Positions 1 to 8,569 of a stretch of DNA of 64,000 nucleotides are shown in pieces. Made by a program: the position numbers and the translations under genes. Each line of letters begins with the position of its first letter. Within the stretch, counting starts at the first letter, position 1. Location: positions 124,001-188,000 of the forward strand of contig NZ_QFHO01000003.1 in assembly GCF_004920835.1 (NCBI RefSeq), read 5' to 3'. This stretch comes from Stenotrophomonas maltophilia. GTDB lineage: Bacteria > Pseudomonadota > Gammaproteobacteria > Xanthomonadales > Xanthomonadaceae. The notes under the pieces were generated by a model. That model was not told the DNA's origin, ran no database searches, and saw only the letters and a list, made by a program, of their open reading frames with translations.

Positions 1-1530
1 GTGGCTGCGCACGCTGACCTTGGTTCCCTTGGGCAATACCGCCTGCAGCTTCCGGGCGAAATCCCATTTATCGAATGCCATCTGTGTCTTCTGGTCGACG
101 CGCACCATGAACGCAACATCGACACCGGTAAACGGAACCTGTGGCACGTCCAGATAGGGGCTCTGTTTCAGGCTCTGCACCAGGACCAGATCGTCACTGA
201 ACATGGCAGAGGGGTCGACGGGGGCGGTGAAGGACTGTTTGAGCAGCTCGAAGATGGTCAGTGCGCGTTGGCGTCCCTGGGCAATCCGCTGAAGTACCGC
301 CGGTGCTGGATTGTTCTGCACATAGCTGGCGTTGGCGTCCTGCATGCGTCGCTGCACTACCGCTGTCAGTCCATTGATCTGCTGGTCGGCAGACGCATTG
401 GCGTTGGCGGAGGCCTCTTCACCGGCCATGCTGTCGACTACCTTCTTGAACTGTGCCAGACGGTCCTGGCCCGCGTAGAGGGTGTAGATCTCGTTTACGC
501 GCGCCACCCGCTTGTGTCGCTTGCGCGCGCTGGGGCGGTTGGGGTCGACGGCGATCTCACACAGCATCACCAGGTTCTCGCGCAGGTGGTAGTCCATGTC
601 CGGTAGTGGCAGACGGACCGGATCCTGGGCCCCACCATCGGTGCCGATCACCAGTTTTCCGCGGTCGATTTCCGACCAGACAGTGACCGCCTCGATCGAG
701 TTCCGGCGCGGCAGGCTGACGTCGATCAGTTCCATCAGGATCGGTCGGGGCGTAGCGGGCGCCGTCTGAGGTGGATTCGGCGGCGCGGTGATCAGCTCGG
801 CATGCCAGGTGTAACCCATCCGGTAAAGGATGAAGGGCCGGATGGCGTCGTTGAGGATGATGCCCGGCGGAGCTGCACGTCCCGGCGATGTGAGGTCACG
901 GCGGGTGTCAAGGGTGAGCCCGGTGGTGTCGCGGCTGTAGACACGGCGCAGTGCCTGGGTGGGATCGCAGGTGGCACGCCAGGTGATGTTCGCGGGCTGG
1001 CCTGGAGGGAGGGGCAATGGCTGAGGCGTCGGTTCCAGCGGCGATGCGGCGGGCTGCGGCGGCCTGGGAAGGGGTTGCAGCGGATACGCCGCATTCTGTG
1101 CTGCGAGCTGATCGATCAGGAGTGCGACGTTCTGGCCGGCAATGGTTAGTTCTTCCACCACCAGATCTTCGATCAAGGCATGCAGTTCGTTTTGCACCGC
1201 GCCTGGCAGCCAGGGATCGATCACAATCTGCGTATCCCAGTCCGAGTCACCCGAGGTGAAAAGGTGTTCGTTGTGGTTCTGCAACATGTCCATTCGTGCG
1301 GCGAAGGCATTGCCGCCCTTGATGTAGAAATGCACCAACGACATGTCCTGGCGGAGCAGGTACTTGGTGCGCACGCCGTCAGACAGGGCATGCAGTTTCC
1401 CGTCGATGTCGGCCAGCGCTCTGATGACGGCGTTGCGGATGTCCGGGTACGTCTGCGCGCTGTTGATCTTCTTGGTCAGGTCGCCGCTGATCTGGCGGCG
1501 CCAGTCGGCTTGCTCAGGTGTCTCTTTCAT
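1..1530 (-). CDS. Hypothetical protein with nucleotidyltransferase-like motif (3' end cut by window edge)
   Basis: The reverse strand is open for 510 codons from an ATG at 1530 to the window edge, so the C terminus is missing. I do not recognise the family. Residues near 65-95 contain IKGGNAF followed about 20 residues later by SGDSDWDTQI. This fits the GG-x(n)-[DE]h[DE] pattern of the nucleotidyltransferase fold (GG loop plus a metal-binding Asp pair), as in AbiEii-like or minimal nucleotidyltransferases. A proline-rich linker (around residues 150-175) separates this part from a C-terminal region with a KRHKRVARVNEIY stretch. There is no signal peptide. It is transcribed in the same direction as the TetR gene upstream, 153 nt away, but nothing ties the two together. 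Enzymatic function is an inference from the motif only. Confidence 0.7.
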   Translation of the reverse strand, partial: MKETPEQADWRRQISGDLTKKINSAQTYPDIRNAVIRALADIDGKLHALSDGVRTKYLLRQDMSLVHFYIKGGNAFAARMDMLQNHNEHLFTSGDSDWDTQIVIDPWLPGAVQNELHALIEDLVVEELTIAGQNVALLIDQLAAQNAAYPLQPLPRPPQPAASPLEPTPQPLPLPPGQPANITWRATCDPTQALRRVYSRDTTGLTLDTRRDLTSPGRAAPPGIILNDAIRPFILYRMGYTWHAELITAPPNPPQTAPATPRPILMELIDVSLPRRNSIEAVTVWSEIDRGKLVIGTDGGAQDPVRLPLPDMDYHLRENLVMLCEIAVDPNRPSARKRHKRVARVNEIYTLYAGQDRLAQFKKVVDSMAGEEASANANASADQQINGLTAVVQRRMQDANASYVQNNPAPAVLQRIAQGRQRALTIFELLKQSFTAPVDPSAMFSDDLVLVQSLKQSPYLDVPQVPFTGVDVAFMVRVDQKTQMAFDKWDFARKLQAVLPKGTKVSVRSH

Positions 1531-1683
1531 GGCTTGGCCTCTGCGGGAAGACAGGGTGCTGCGCGAGGTGGGGCCTGACGCAACAGTGGCTTCACCGTAG
1601 ATGCCGGCAAGCGGGAATGATCGGGGCAATCGATGCTGGTCGTGACCGCCGATGCGGTGGATTCAATGATCGTTGCGGGCTGG

Positions 1684-2322
1684 TTACTGGTCGCGTGCTG
1701 TGTAGGCGGTCCCGCTGAGCGCAGCGCGCACGCCGATGCTGCCGCGCTGCCAGGTTGCAGCGAATGCCGGCGTGGAATCGTTGCCTTTGTTGAAGGCACG
1801 CAGTGCATCGGCATAGGCCACCACCAGCGCTGCGATCAGCATCGATGCACCCAGTTGTGCCGGTGCGTCGGCGGGGTCGGCCCCGGTGGCATCTGCCATC
1901 AAGCATGCAAGGTCTGCGATGAGCAGGGCCTGCAGCTCCCGTGCGCGGCCTGCAAGTACGGGGCTTTCGGCTACGGTCAGCCAGAAGGCCGCCGCGCCTG
2001 TGTTGATCCGCAGCAGGGGGTGGCCGCTCTCCAGAAGTTCCTGCACCAGCGACTGGAAGGCCACAAGCGGGGGCATGCTGCGGCGCGCCAGCATGCCCTC
2101 CCGCAGTAGATCCCGGGCCTCCTCGTCGCGGTCAAACACCAGGTCTTCCTTGCTCGCGAAGTAGTTGAAGACCGTTTTGCGTGAGACACCTGCGGCCTCG
2201 GCGATCTCGGACATCGATACGGCTTCGAAGCCGCGCCGGATGATCAGCTCGGTGGCGACGTCCGAAATCGCTTGCCGGGTCTCGGCCTTGCGTTGTTCGC
2301 GACGGCCTGGGGGCGGGGTCAT
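1684..2322 (-). CDS. TetR/AcrR family transcriptional regulator
   Basis: 212-residue one-domain repressor. The N-terminal helix-turn-helix is plain: RQAISDVATELI, then FEAVSMSEIAEAAGVS and RKTVFNYFASKEDLV (about residues 14-60), the standard TetR signature. The rest is an all-helical ligand-binding domain that I cannot assign to a ligand. The start at 2322 (MTPPPGRR) is chosen because the open frame upstream is not protein-like and this ATG sits next to the divergent promoter. It is transcribed away from the FAD monooxygenase at 2405 with an 82-nt gap containing a perfect palindrome, so the usual reading is that it represses itself and the monooxygenase, with an aromatic or phenolic ligand as inducer (inference). 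Confidence 0.9.
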   Translation of the reverse strand: MTPPPGRREQRKAETRQAISDVATELIIRRGFEAVSMSEIAEAAGVSRKTVFNYFASKEDLVFDRDEEARDLLREGMLARRSMPPLVAFQSLVQELLESGHPLLRINTGAAAFWLTVAESPVLAGRARELQALLIADLACLMADATGADPADAPAQLGASMLIAALVVAYADALRAFNKGNDSTPAFAATWQRGSIGVRAALSGTAYTARDQ

Positions 2323-2344
2323 GGGCGGCTCACTTGTGAAAAAG

Positions 2345-2357
2345 TACACCGAGTGTA
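2345..2357. promoter_or_regulatory. Candidate TetR operator
   Basis: A perfect inverted repeat, TACAC-CGA-GTGTA, lies in the short gap between the divergent TetR and monooxygenase genes. Position and symmetry fit the operator of the adjacent TetR protein. Binding is inferred, not shown. Confidence 0.5.
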
Positions 2358-2404
2358 ACATTTGCTTCGCCAGAGTGCCGGCCCGGTGCTCACAAGGAAT
2401 TCCG

Positions 2405-3940
2405 ATGCTGTACGACGTCGTCATTGCCGGGGCTGGCCCGGTCGGCCTGTTCCTGTCCTGCGAGCTGGCCCTGGCCGGCTGTTCGGTGTTGGTGCTGGAG
2501 CAGGCCGAGTCCCCGGAATCACCCCTCAAGCGCCTGCCCTTTGGGCTGCGCGGCTTGAACACGCCCACCCTGGAGGCGCTGGACAGGCGCGACTTGCTGC
2601 AGGCGGTGGCCGCGCGCCAGGTGCTGAAACCCGACAAGGGCGCACCACCGCCCGGCACCGCCCACTGGCTGGCGCAGCCCCGGCCGCTGGGCGGCCACTT
2701 CGCTGGCATTCCGTTTGCGCTGGACAGCGTGGCCAGCGAGCGCTGGCTGTATCGCCTGCCGTCGCCGGTCGGCTTCCAGATGGCGATTGAACTGCAGGCG
2801 CTGGAAGCGGTGCTGGCCGAACGCGCGACCGCGCTTGGCGTGCGCATCGACCGCGGGAGCGCGGTGCAGGCGGTGCGCATGGAAGGTGAGCAGGTTGCCG
2901 TGGAGACCCTTCGCGGTACAGCCCATGGCCGCTGGCTGATCGGTTGCGACGGCGCGCGCAGTACCGTGCGCAAGCAATCAGGTTTCACCTTCGCCGGTAC
3001 CGAGCCGGAATTCACCGGGCACTCGCTGCTGATCGAGCTGGAAGATCCGTCGGTGCTCACGCCGGGGCGCCATTACACCGCCGCTGGGATGTACAACTTC
3101 AATCCGCCAGGCGTGTTGGCGTTGGCCGATTTCGACGGCGGTGCCGGTCATCGCACGCCACTGGACCGGGAGCGCGCGCAGGCCATGCTACGGCGCATAT
3201 CCGGACGTGAAGCGACCATCACGGCGGTGCATCTGGCTACCACCTGGACCGATGCCGCGCGCCAGGCCGCGGCCTATCGCAAGGGACGCGTGCTGCTGGC
3301 CGGCGATGCAGCGCACATGCATTCGCCGCTTGGCGGGCAAGGCCTGAACCTTGGTATCGGCGACGCGATGAACCTCGGTTGGAAGCTGGCCGCCGTGGTG
3401 CGTGGCGATGCCGATGCCGATGAGGAGCTGCTGGACAGCTACCAGGCCGAGCGGTATCCGATCGGCGCGAAGGTGCTGGACTGGTCGCGTGCGCAGGTCG
3501 CGTTGATGCGGCCGGGCGCTGGCTCGCGCGCGCTGGCGGCGGTGATGGCCGATCTGGCCGACACCCGTGATGGAGCGACATACCTGGCGGAGCGGGTCTG
3601 GGGCGTTGCGCAGCAGCTGGATCTGGGCGTGGGCCATCCGCTGGTCGGCCGCAGCGCGCCGGACTTCCAACTGGCCGATGGACGCCGCATGGGTGAACTG
3701 CTGCGTGCAGGGCAGGGCGTGCTGCTGGTGTTCGACGCGGGCACGTCGTTGTGCGCAAGCATCGAGGGTTGCCAACGGCGCCCGGCCCTCATCCGGCAGG
3801 CGGTGGATGACACGCTCGGACTGGGCGCGGTGCTGGTGCGCCCGGATGGCATCGTTGCCTGGGCCTGTGATGCGGGGGGGGATGGGGCCGGGATGTCCGA
3901 TGCGCTGCGGCGTTGGTTCGGGTCGATGGCAGCAGGCTGA
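2405..3940 (+). CDS. FAD-dependent aromatic monooxygenase (PheA/TfdB-type)
   Basis: 511-residue flavoprotein of the group A hydroxylase family, which uses NAD(P)H and O2 to hydroxylate aromatic rings. Visible motifs: the N-terminal FAD dinucleotide fold GAGPVG (residues 9-14), the mid-protein NAD(P)H/FAD motif IGCDGARSTVR (about 180-190), and the ribityl-binding GDAAHMHSPLGGQGLN near residue 300. The last 110 residues (from VGRSAPDFQL) resemble the thioredoxin-like C-terminal domain found in phenol hydroxylase and related enzymes. The ATG at 2405 is preceded by AAGGAA. The frame is open further upstream but that part is not protein-like. It is probably controlled by the divergent TetR gene. 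The substrate cannot be read from sequence. Confidence 0.88.
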   Translation: MLYDVVIAGAGPVGLFLSCELALAGCSVLVLEQAESPESPLKRLPFGLRGLNTPTLEALDRRDLLQAVAARQVLKPDKGAPPPGTAHWLAQPRPLGGHFAGIPFALDSVASERWLYRLPSPVGFQMAIELQALEAVLAERATALGVRIDRGSAVQAVRMEGEQVAVETLRGTAHGRWLIGCDGARSTVRKQSGFTFAGTEPEFTGHSLLIELEDPSVLTPGRHYTAAGMYNFNPPGVLALADFDGGAGHRTPLDRERAQAMLRRISGREATITAVHLATTWTDAARQAAAYRKGRVLLAGDAAHMHSPLGGQGLNLGIGDAMNLGWKLAAVVRGDADADEELLDSYQAERYPIGAKVLDWSRAQVALMRPGAGSRALAAVMADLADTRDGATYLAERVWGVAQQLDLGVGHPLVGRSAPDFQLADGRRMGELLRAGQGVLLVFDAGTSLCASIEGCQRRPALIRQAVDDTLGLGAVLVRPDGIVAWACDAGGDGAGMSDALRRWFGSMAAG

Positions 3941-3952
3941 CCGGCAAGACGG

Positions 3953-3978
3953 TGGCGCAGCCGGCAAGGGCTGCGCCA
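3953..3978. terminator. Bidirectional hairpin terminator
   Basis: A perfect 10-bp stem (TGGCGCAGCC / GGCTGCGCCA) with a 6-nt loop sits between two convergent genes, 12 nt after the monooxygenase stop. The T-tract is weak on both sides, so it may work in both directions or only mark mRNA ends. Confidence 0.55.
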
Positions 3979-3985
3979 GTTGTGG

Positions 3986-4231
3986 TCAGAGGTCCTTCTT
4001 CTTTCCGCTCAGATCCAGCGGCCGGTCACTGCCCTTGCGCTCACTTGACCACACTTCCATGCTCTTGTTGCAGCGGCTCTCGCGGGCCGCCACTTCGCGC
4101 GGTAGATCCTTCAGATGCGGCGACTCCTGGCAGGCCTGATGCATGTTGCTGTCGTCATAGGTAGCACAGGCGCTGAGCGATGCCAGGGCGATGGCGGTAA
4201 GGGAGGCGCGATACAGGGGCTGCAGGGTCAT
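3986..4231 (-). CDS. Small predicted lipoprotein
   Basis: 81-residue protein with a clear lipoprotein signal: a hydrophobic stretch LTAIALASLSAC with the lipobox LSAC and lipidated Cys at residue 22. The mature part is about 60 residues, charged, with two further Cys (in HQACQ and SRCNK) that could form a disulfide, and a Lys-rich C terminus. I do not recognise the family. An upstream in-frame ATG at 4264 (MTTRHY...) is possible but would place the signal peptide oddly deep, so 4231 is preferred. Confidence 0.65.
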   Translation of the reverse strand: MTLQPLYRASLTAIALASLSACATYDDSNMHQACQESPHLKDLPREVAARESRCNKSMEVWSSERKGSDRPLDLSGKKKDL

Positions 4232-4357
4232 GGCGTGGTCTCGGGGGTAATGCCGGGTGGTCATGGCATTCCAATCCGTGACCCCCGGCACGCACAATCC
4301 GACTGATCGCACTTGTTATCTTGTAACGTTTAAGTGATAGTCGTGCGCTTGCCCGGA

Positions 4358-4627
4358 TCAGGCGAGGCAGATCATCAGCACCGTGCACAGCACCAGCATC
4401 AGCACGAACACACGCCGGCTCAATGCGAGGCAGGCCAGGTAGGCCGCCAGCGCCCAGGCGCCCAGCAGTGCGCAAGCCAGCAACCAGAGGCCGATCACCA
4501 TCAGTGATCCACTCGCCAGCGCAGACAACGCAATCGCTTTGAACAAGGCCACGCCCAGCACGCTGCCGAGCACGCCGGCCTGCAGGGCAACGGCATCGTG
4601 GCGGGCAGGGGCAGGGTGGCGGAACAT
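4358..4627 (-). CDS. Small multi-pass membrane protein, unknown function
   Basis: About 89 residues, almost entirely hydrophobic, with three probable membrane segments (VLGSVLGVALFKAIAL, MVIGLWLLACALLGAWAL, VFVLMLVLCTVLMICL). No motif or family is recognised. The start is uncertain: ATG 4627 is chosen because the segment up to the other candidate (4687) is polar and not typical, but neither has a strong ribosome binding site. It lies downstream of the membrane protein at 4732-5208 on the same strand. Confidence 0.5.
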   Translation of the reverse strand: MFRHPAPARHDAVALQAGVLGSVLGVALFKAIALSALASGSLMVIGLWLLACALLGAWALAAYLACLALSRRVFVLMLVLCTVLMICLA

Positions 4628-4731
4628 ACTGGCCGGAGTGGTCACATGGAAGGGCGGCGCAGCTACTGTGCCCGACCCCATATCCACGCCGCGTGTACTT
4701 CGCGTGCGCCATGTGCCTGCAGCAGGGGCGC

Positions 4732-5208
4732 TCAGTCGAACTCACCCTCGGCCGATTCCAGTCGCTGCCGGTACGCCGCCCGGTGCTGGTACAGGCGCTG
4801 GCACTCTTCCGACCTATGGATGCGGCTGCCGGGTTCGTTGGCCACCGAGTCGCACATCCGCGCGATGTGGTTGTTCTCCGCCAGTTCGGTGACGAAGAAC
4901 ACTGCAGTGACGCCGGTGCCGAGCAGCACGACATACAGCAGGCGGCTGAGCCAGCGCGACAGCTTGCGCTCGAAGTGCTGCTGGATGGTCAGGTCGAAAC
5001 GGATGATGCTGAGCACGATCCAGACGATCGCGACCAGGAAGCAGAGCGTGGGCAGCAGGCCACGCCAGATTCCCGCTTCATATACCGATTCGCTGTAGTG
5101 CACGGCGGCCCCGGCACCGGCGATGGCGATGGCCAGTGCCCAGTTGCGGCCCAACGAGAGCAGGTCATCGAGCAGTTTCTCGCGGTCCTTGGTCGGTGCT
5201 GCTGCCAC
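4732..5208 (-). CDS. Membrane protein, unknown function
   Basis: 158 residues. Three to four hydrophobic segments are visible: NWALAIAIAGAGAAV, LLPTLCFLVAIVWIVLSII and LLYVVLLGTGVTAVFFVT. They are followed by a charged, Arg-rich C-terminal tail of about 45 residues likely in the cytoplasm. The N terminus is polar and helical. Family not recognised. Confidence 0.65.
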   Translation of the reverse strand: MAAAPTKDREKLLDDLLSLGRNWALAIAIAGAGAAVHYSESVYEAGIWRGLLPTLCFLVAIVWIVLSIIRFDLTIQQHFERKLSRWLSRLLYVVLLGTGVTAVFFVTELAENNHIARMCDSVANEPGSRIHRSEECQRLYQHRAAYRQRLESAEGEFD

Positions 5209-5230
5209 GTCGGTTCCTTCTGCCCGTTGC

Positions 5231-5255
5231 GATCGGCGGCGGGGTGCCGCCGATC
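5231..5255. repeat. Perfect hairpin between membrane protein and OYE gene
   Basis: GATCGGCGGC, a 5-nt loop, then GCCGCCGATC form a perfect 10-bp stem. It follows the stop of the oxidoreductase gene (minus strand). There is no T-run, so it is either a rho-independent terminator of poor quality or a REP-type element. Confidence 0.45.
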
Positions 5256-5301
5256 CTGCAGATGGTGGGGTATTGCCCCGGTGATGAGAAGCCTTTCCGG
5301 C

Positions 5302-6540
5302 TCAGTGCGCGGCCGCGCGTGCCCCCATCCAGCGTCGGTAGCGGCGGGTCCTGCATGTGGCCGCGGCCTGTGCCAGCAGCAGTGCCCACACTGGCGAGAC
5401 GCCGGGGGCGGTCGGCTGACGTCGGCTCAACCGCCCCAGCTGGTACTTCACCGTGGCCATGTGTGCACTGGCAGCCAGCGGCTTGCTGCGCCAGTCGATG
5501 TTGCGCAGGGTCGGTACCTGATCGCGGCCTTGCTGCCAATGGTGTGGCAGGTCCGGCTCGATTGCCAGCGCGGTGGCGATGCCGACCATCGCAACACCGC
5601 TGTCCAGCACCTGCTCGGCCACTGCACGGCGACGGATGCCGCCGGTGACCATCAGCGGCATCGTTGCCACCGTGGCGATCTCGCGTGCGAATTCGAGGAA
5701 GTAGGCTTCGCGGGCCAGGCTGCGGCCGTCGCGTGCGGCGCCGGTCATCGCCGGCGCTTCATAACTGCCGCCGGACAGTTCCACCATATCCACGCCCAGT
5801 GGTGCCAGCATCTCCACTACTGCGCGCGCCTCCTCGTGCGAGAAGCCACCGCGCTGGAAATCGGCTGAGTTGAGCTTCACTGCCACCACGAAGGCGGGCG
5901 ACACCGCCGCGCGTACGCCCTGCACGATCTCCAGCAGCAGGCGCGCACGGTTTTCCAGGCTGCCGCCCCAGTGGTCCTCGCGCCGGTTGGACAGCGGCGA
6001 CAGGAACTGGCTGAGCAGGTAGCCGTGCGCGGCATGGATTTCCACCCCGCTGAAACCGGCACGTTCGGCCAGTTCGGCGCTGCGGATGAAGCGGGCAATC
6101 ACTTCCTCGATGTCGGTCCCGGTCATCGCCCGCGGCGGTGCGAACTGCTTGGACAGGGCCCCCAGATCCATGGCTACCGATGAGGGTGCCAACGCCGGTT
6201 GGCCGAGCGCGGCCGGCATCTGCCGCCCGGGGTGGTTGATCTGCATCCACATCTGCGCACCGCGCGAACGAGCGGTGTCGGCCCAGGCGATGAAGCGATC
6301 AAGGTGGCGATCGTCTTCCAGCACCACACCGCCGGGGCCGGTCATGGCACGGCGGTCGACCATCACGTTGCCGGTAATGATCAGGCCGGCGCCGCCGTCG
6401 GCCCAGCGCTGGTACAGCTGCAGCAGCGCGGCCGAGGGCGCGTGGTCGGCGTCGGCCATGTTTTCTTCCATCGCCGCCTTGGCGATGCGGTTGCGGATGA
6501 CGGCACCGGAAGGCAGTACCAAGGGCGAGAACAGCGACAT
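5302..6540 (-). CDS. NADH:flavin oxidoreductase, old yellow enzyme family
   Basis: 412-residue FMN-dependent ene-reductase with the (beta/alpha)8 fold. Markers: PSGAVIRNRIAKAAM at the N terminus, the substrate-binding motif EIHAAHGYLLSQF (about 168-180, with H169 and H172), SNRREDHWGGSLENR after it, and MVTGGIRRR for FMN phosphate binding near residue 310. It belongs to the 2,4-dienoyl-CoA-reductase-like branch by length and motif but lacks the extra FeS and FAD domains. The C-terminal 50 residues are Arg/Ala-rich, with a hydrophobic stretch in between. It is divergent from the MerR regulator at 6630 and has a MerR-type promoter, so it is probably induced by an electrophile or xenobiotic sensed by that regulator (inference). 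Confidence 0.88.
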   Translation of the reverse strand: MSLFSPLVLPSGAVIRNRIAKAAMEENMADADHAPSAALLQLYQRWADGGAGLIITGNVMVDRRAMTGPGGVVLEDDRHLDRFIAWADTARSRGAQMWMQINHPGRQMPAALGQPALAPSSVAMDLGALSKQFAPPRAMTGTDIEEVIARFIRSAELAERAGFSGVEIHAAHGYLLSQFLSPLSNRREDHWGGSLENRARLLLEIVQGVRAAVSPAFVVAVKLNSADFQRGGFSHEEARAVVEMLAPLGVDMVELSGGSYEAPAMTGAARDGRSLAREAYFLEFAREIATVATMPLMVTGGIRRRAVAEQVLDSGVAMVGIATALAIEPDLPHHWQQGRDQVPTLRNIDWRSKPLAASAHMATVKYQLGRLSRRQPTAPGVSPVWALLLAQAAATCRTRRYRRWMGARAAAH

Positions 6541-6570
6541 CGGACAGCTCCAGGACAGGGGAATGGCGCT

Positions 6571-6601
6571 ACGCTAACCTTCAAGTTTGATTGAAGGTCA
6601 A
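6571..6601 (-). promoter_or_regulatory. MerR-type promoter and operator for the OYE gene
   Basis: Read on the minus strand, TTGACC (-35, 6601-6596) and TAGCGT (-10-like, 6576-6571) are separated by 19 bp, the overlong spacing typical of MerR-activated promoters. The spacer is occupied by a perfect 8-bp inverted repeat with 6-nt centre, ACCTTCAA...TTGAAGGT (6577-6584 and 6591-6598). The MerR gene is immediately divergent. This is a strong candidate for the regulator's binding site. Confidence 0.75.
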
Positions 6602-6629
6602 CGGGTTCCAATGTCGAGGATTCAGGCAG

Positions 6630-7106
6630 ATGAAGATCGGTGAGCTGGCGCGACGCACCGGCCTGGCGGCATCGCGCATCCGCTTCTATGAGGATGCAGG
6701 GTTGCTGGTTGTGCAGCGCCAGGCCAACGGCTATCGCGACTATCCGGAGCAGGCGGTGCTGCTGCTGGAGCTGATCACCGGTGCGCAGCGCGCCGGTTTC
6801 AGCCTGGAAGAGATCCGCGCGCTGTTGCCGCCGGACATGAGCCAGTGGCAGCACGACGCGCTGATTACGATGCTGCAGCAGAAAGTGGCCGACATCGAGG
6901 CGCTGCAACTGCGGCTGGAACAGAGCCGTGTGCATCTGCTGGCGCTGATCGAAGATATCCAGGCGCGGCCGGAGGGCATCGATTGCGCGGCCAATTCCCG
7001 GCGGGTGCTGGACCGCGTGAAGCGCGGTGAGCTGGCGCGGCCGACGCTGGCGGCCGGTGATGTGGCGATGCTGCGCCCGGATCGCCGCCGCATAGGCCGC
7101 GACTGA
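6630..7106 (+). CDS. MerR family transcriptional regulator
   Basis: 158 residues. The N-terminal winged helix-turn-helix is canonical: MKIGELARRTGL, then RIRFYEDAGLL and RQANGYRDYPEQAV (residues 1-45). A dimerisation coiled coil follows (about 80-120) and a short C-terminal tail. One Cys (in IDCAANSRR) is present, which is not enough to propose metal binding. It is probably a MerR/SoxR-like sensor of organic electrophiles. The start at 6630 is chosen because it gives the standard MerR N terminus; the frame is open to 6591 but that would run through the operator. Confidence 0.88.
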   Translation: MKIGELARRTGLAASRIRFYEDAGLLVVQRQANGYRDYPEQAVLLLELITGAQRAGFSLEEIRALLPPDMSQWQHDALITMLQQKVADIEALQLRLEQSRVHLLALIEDIQARPEGIDCAANSRRVLDRVKRGELARPTLAAGDVAMLRPDRRRIGRD

Positions 7107-7122
7107 CGATCCGGCGCGATGT

Positions 7123-8334
7123 TCAGTGGCTGCCGGCTACGGCGGCCTTGCGCTTCTTGTCCAGCATCACCGCCACGCACCACAGCAGCAGGCCGCCGAT
7201 GGCGGTGGCCGCGCCCACATAGCCGGTGCTGGCCGGACTGAAGCCGGCGCTGATCGCCATGCCGCCCAGCCACGGGCCGAGCGCATTGGCGGTATTGAAG
7301 GCGGCATGATTGGAGGCGGCAGCCAGGGTCTGCGCTTCGCCGGCCACGTCCATCAGGCGCGTCTGCAGCACCGCAGCCAGCGCACCCATGGTGCCAACGG
7401 TGATGATCATCGGGCCGATGGTCCACACCGACTGTGCGGCCAACGGATACAGCAGCAGCATCACGATCGACCACAGCAGCACCACCGCAGCGGCCTTGAA
7501 GTGGAATTTGTCGACCAGCCAGCCACCGGCGATGTTGCCGATGATCGCGCCGATGCCGAACACGCCCACTGCCAGTGGCATCCACGATTCGGCCACGCCG
7601 GTGACCTGCACCAGGGTCGGCGCCAGGTAGGTGAACACGCAGAACATGCCGGCGAAACCGACCGCGCCGATCGCCAGCGCCAGCCACACCTGGGTGGTGT
7701 TGAAGGCACGCAGTTCGCGCATCGGCGAGGTGCGCACCTCGTCCGGGTCCGGCAGCAGGAAGCGCGCGATCATCGCCACGGTGGCGATGGCCAGCAGGCT
7801 GACCAGAGCGAAGGCGGTGCGCCAGCTCAGCTGCTGGCCCAGCCAGGTGGTCAGCGGGTTGCCGATCAGGATCGCGATCGACAGGCCCAGCAGCACCCGC
7901 GACATCGCCTGGCCGCGCTGGCCGGCCGGACTGATCGCAGCGGCCACCAGCATCGCCACGCCGAAGTAGGCGCCATGCGGCAGGCCGGCAACGAAACGTG
8001 CGATCAGCATCGTGCCGTAGTTCGGGGCCAGGGCGCTGGCCAGGTTGCCAACGGCGTAGAAGCCCATCAGCGCCAGCAGCAGCTTGCGGCGCGGGAAACT
8101 GGCGCCGACGAAGGCCAGGATCGGCGCACCGACCACCACGCCGATGGCGTAGGCGCTGATCAGGTGGCCGACCTGGGTTTCGCTGATCGACAGGCCACGG
8201 CTGATTTCCAGCATCAGGCCCATGCTGGCGAATTCACTGGTGCCTATGGCGAAGCCGCCCAGTGACAGGGCAAGGATGATCAGGGTGCGCTGACGGGGCG
8301 TCAGCCGCGCAGCCAGGGAAGAGTTGGGGCTCAT
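7123..8334 (-). CDS. MFS transporter, DHA1 family
   Basis: 403-residue 12-helix transporter. Signature features: a charged N terminus, then LSLGGFAIGTSEFASMGLM in TM1, the inter-helix 2/3 motif FVGASFPRRKLLLALM, and GLPHGAYFGVAMLVAA in TM4-5, typical of the AraJ/YdhP/NepI-like branch of proton-driven drug and sugar exporters. The start at ATG 8334 is chosen over frame extensions upstream that lack a membrane-protein pattern. It ends 17 nt after the MerR gene on the opposite strand (convergent). Substrate unknown. Confidence 0.88.
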   Translation of the reverse strand: MSPNSSLAARLTPRQRTLIILALSLGGFAIGTSEFASMGLMLEISRGLSISETQVGHLISAYAIGVVVGAPILAFVGASFPRRKLLLALMGFYAVGNLASALAPNYGTMLIARFVAGLPHGAYFGVAMLVAAAISPAGQRGQAMSRVLLGLSIAILIGNPLTTWLGQQLSWRTAFALVSLLAIATVAMIARFLLPDPDEVRTSPMRELRAFNTTQVWLALAIGAVGFAGMFCVFTYLAPTLVQVTGVAESWMPLAVGVFGIGAIIGNIAGGWLVDKFHFKAAAVVLLWSIVMLLLYPLAAQSVWTIGPMIITVGTMGALAAVLQTRLMDVAGEAQTLAAASNHAAFNTANALGPWLGGMAISAGFSPASTGYVGAATAIGGLLLWCVAVMLDKKRKAAVAGSH

Positions 8335-8569
8335 GCGGGGGCGCGATGGGGGCGGGGAGCTCGCCATTGTACTGCTGCACCGCAACAGCAGCAGCCACGC
8401 TGGCGGTAAAACAGCGTTTGATCCGTGGAGCTGCGGCAAGCCGGGCATGGGCTCGGTACGACGGCAGGTTCGGGGCGCTGTTGTCGGCGTCCTGCATGTG
8501 ATGACGACATGGCGGTCGGCATGATGCGAAACACAGGGGCTGTGGAGTGCAGGAACAAGGAGGATGTCG

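Noticed and set aside
1..1600. Several open frames on the + strand in the first 1.6 kb
   Set aside because: They lie opposite a 510-codon minus-strand gene with protein-like composition and have no domain or ribosome binding site.
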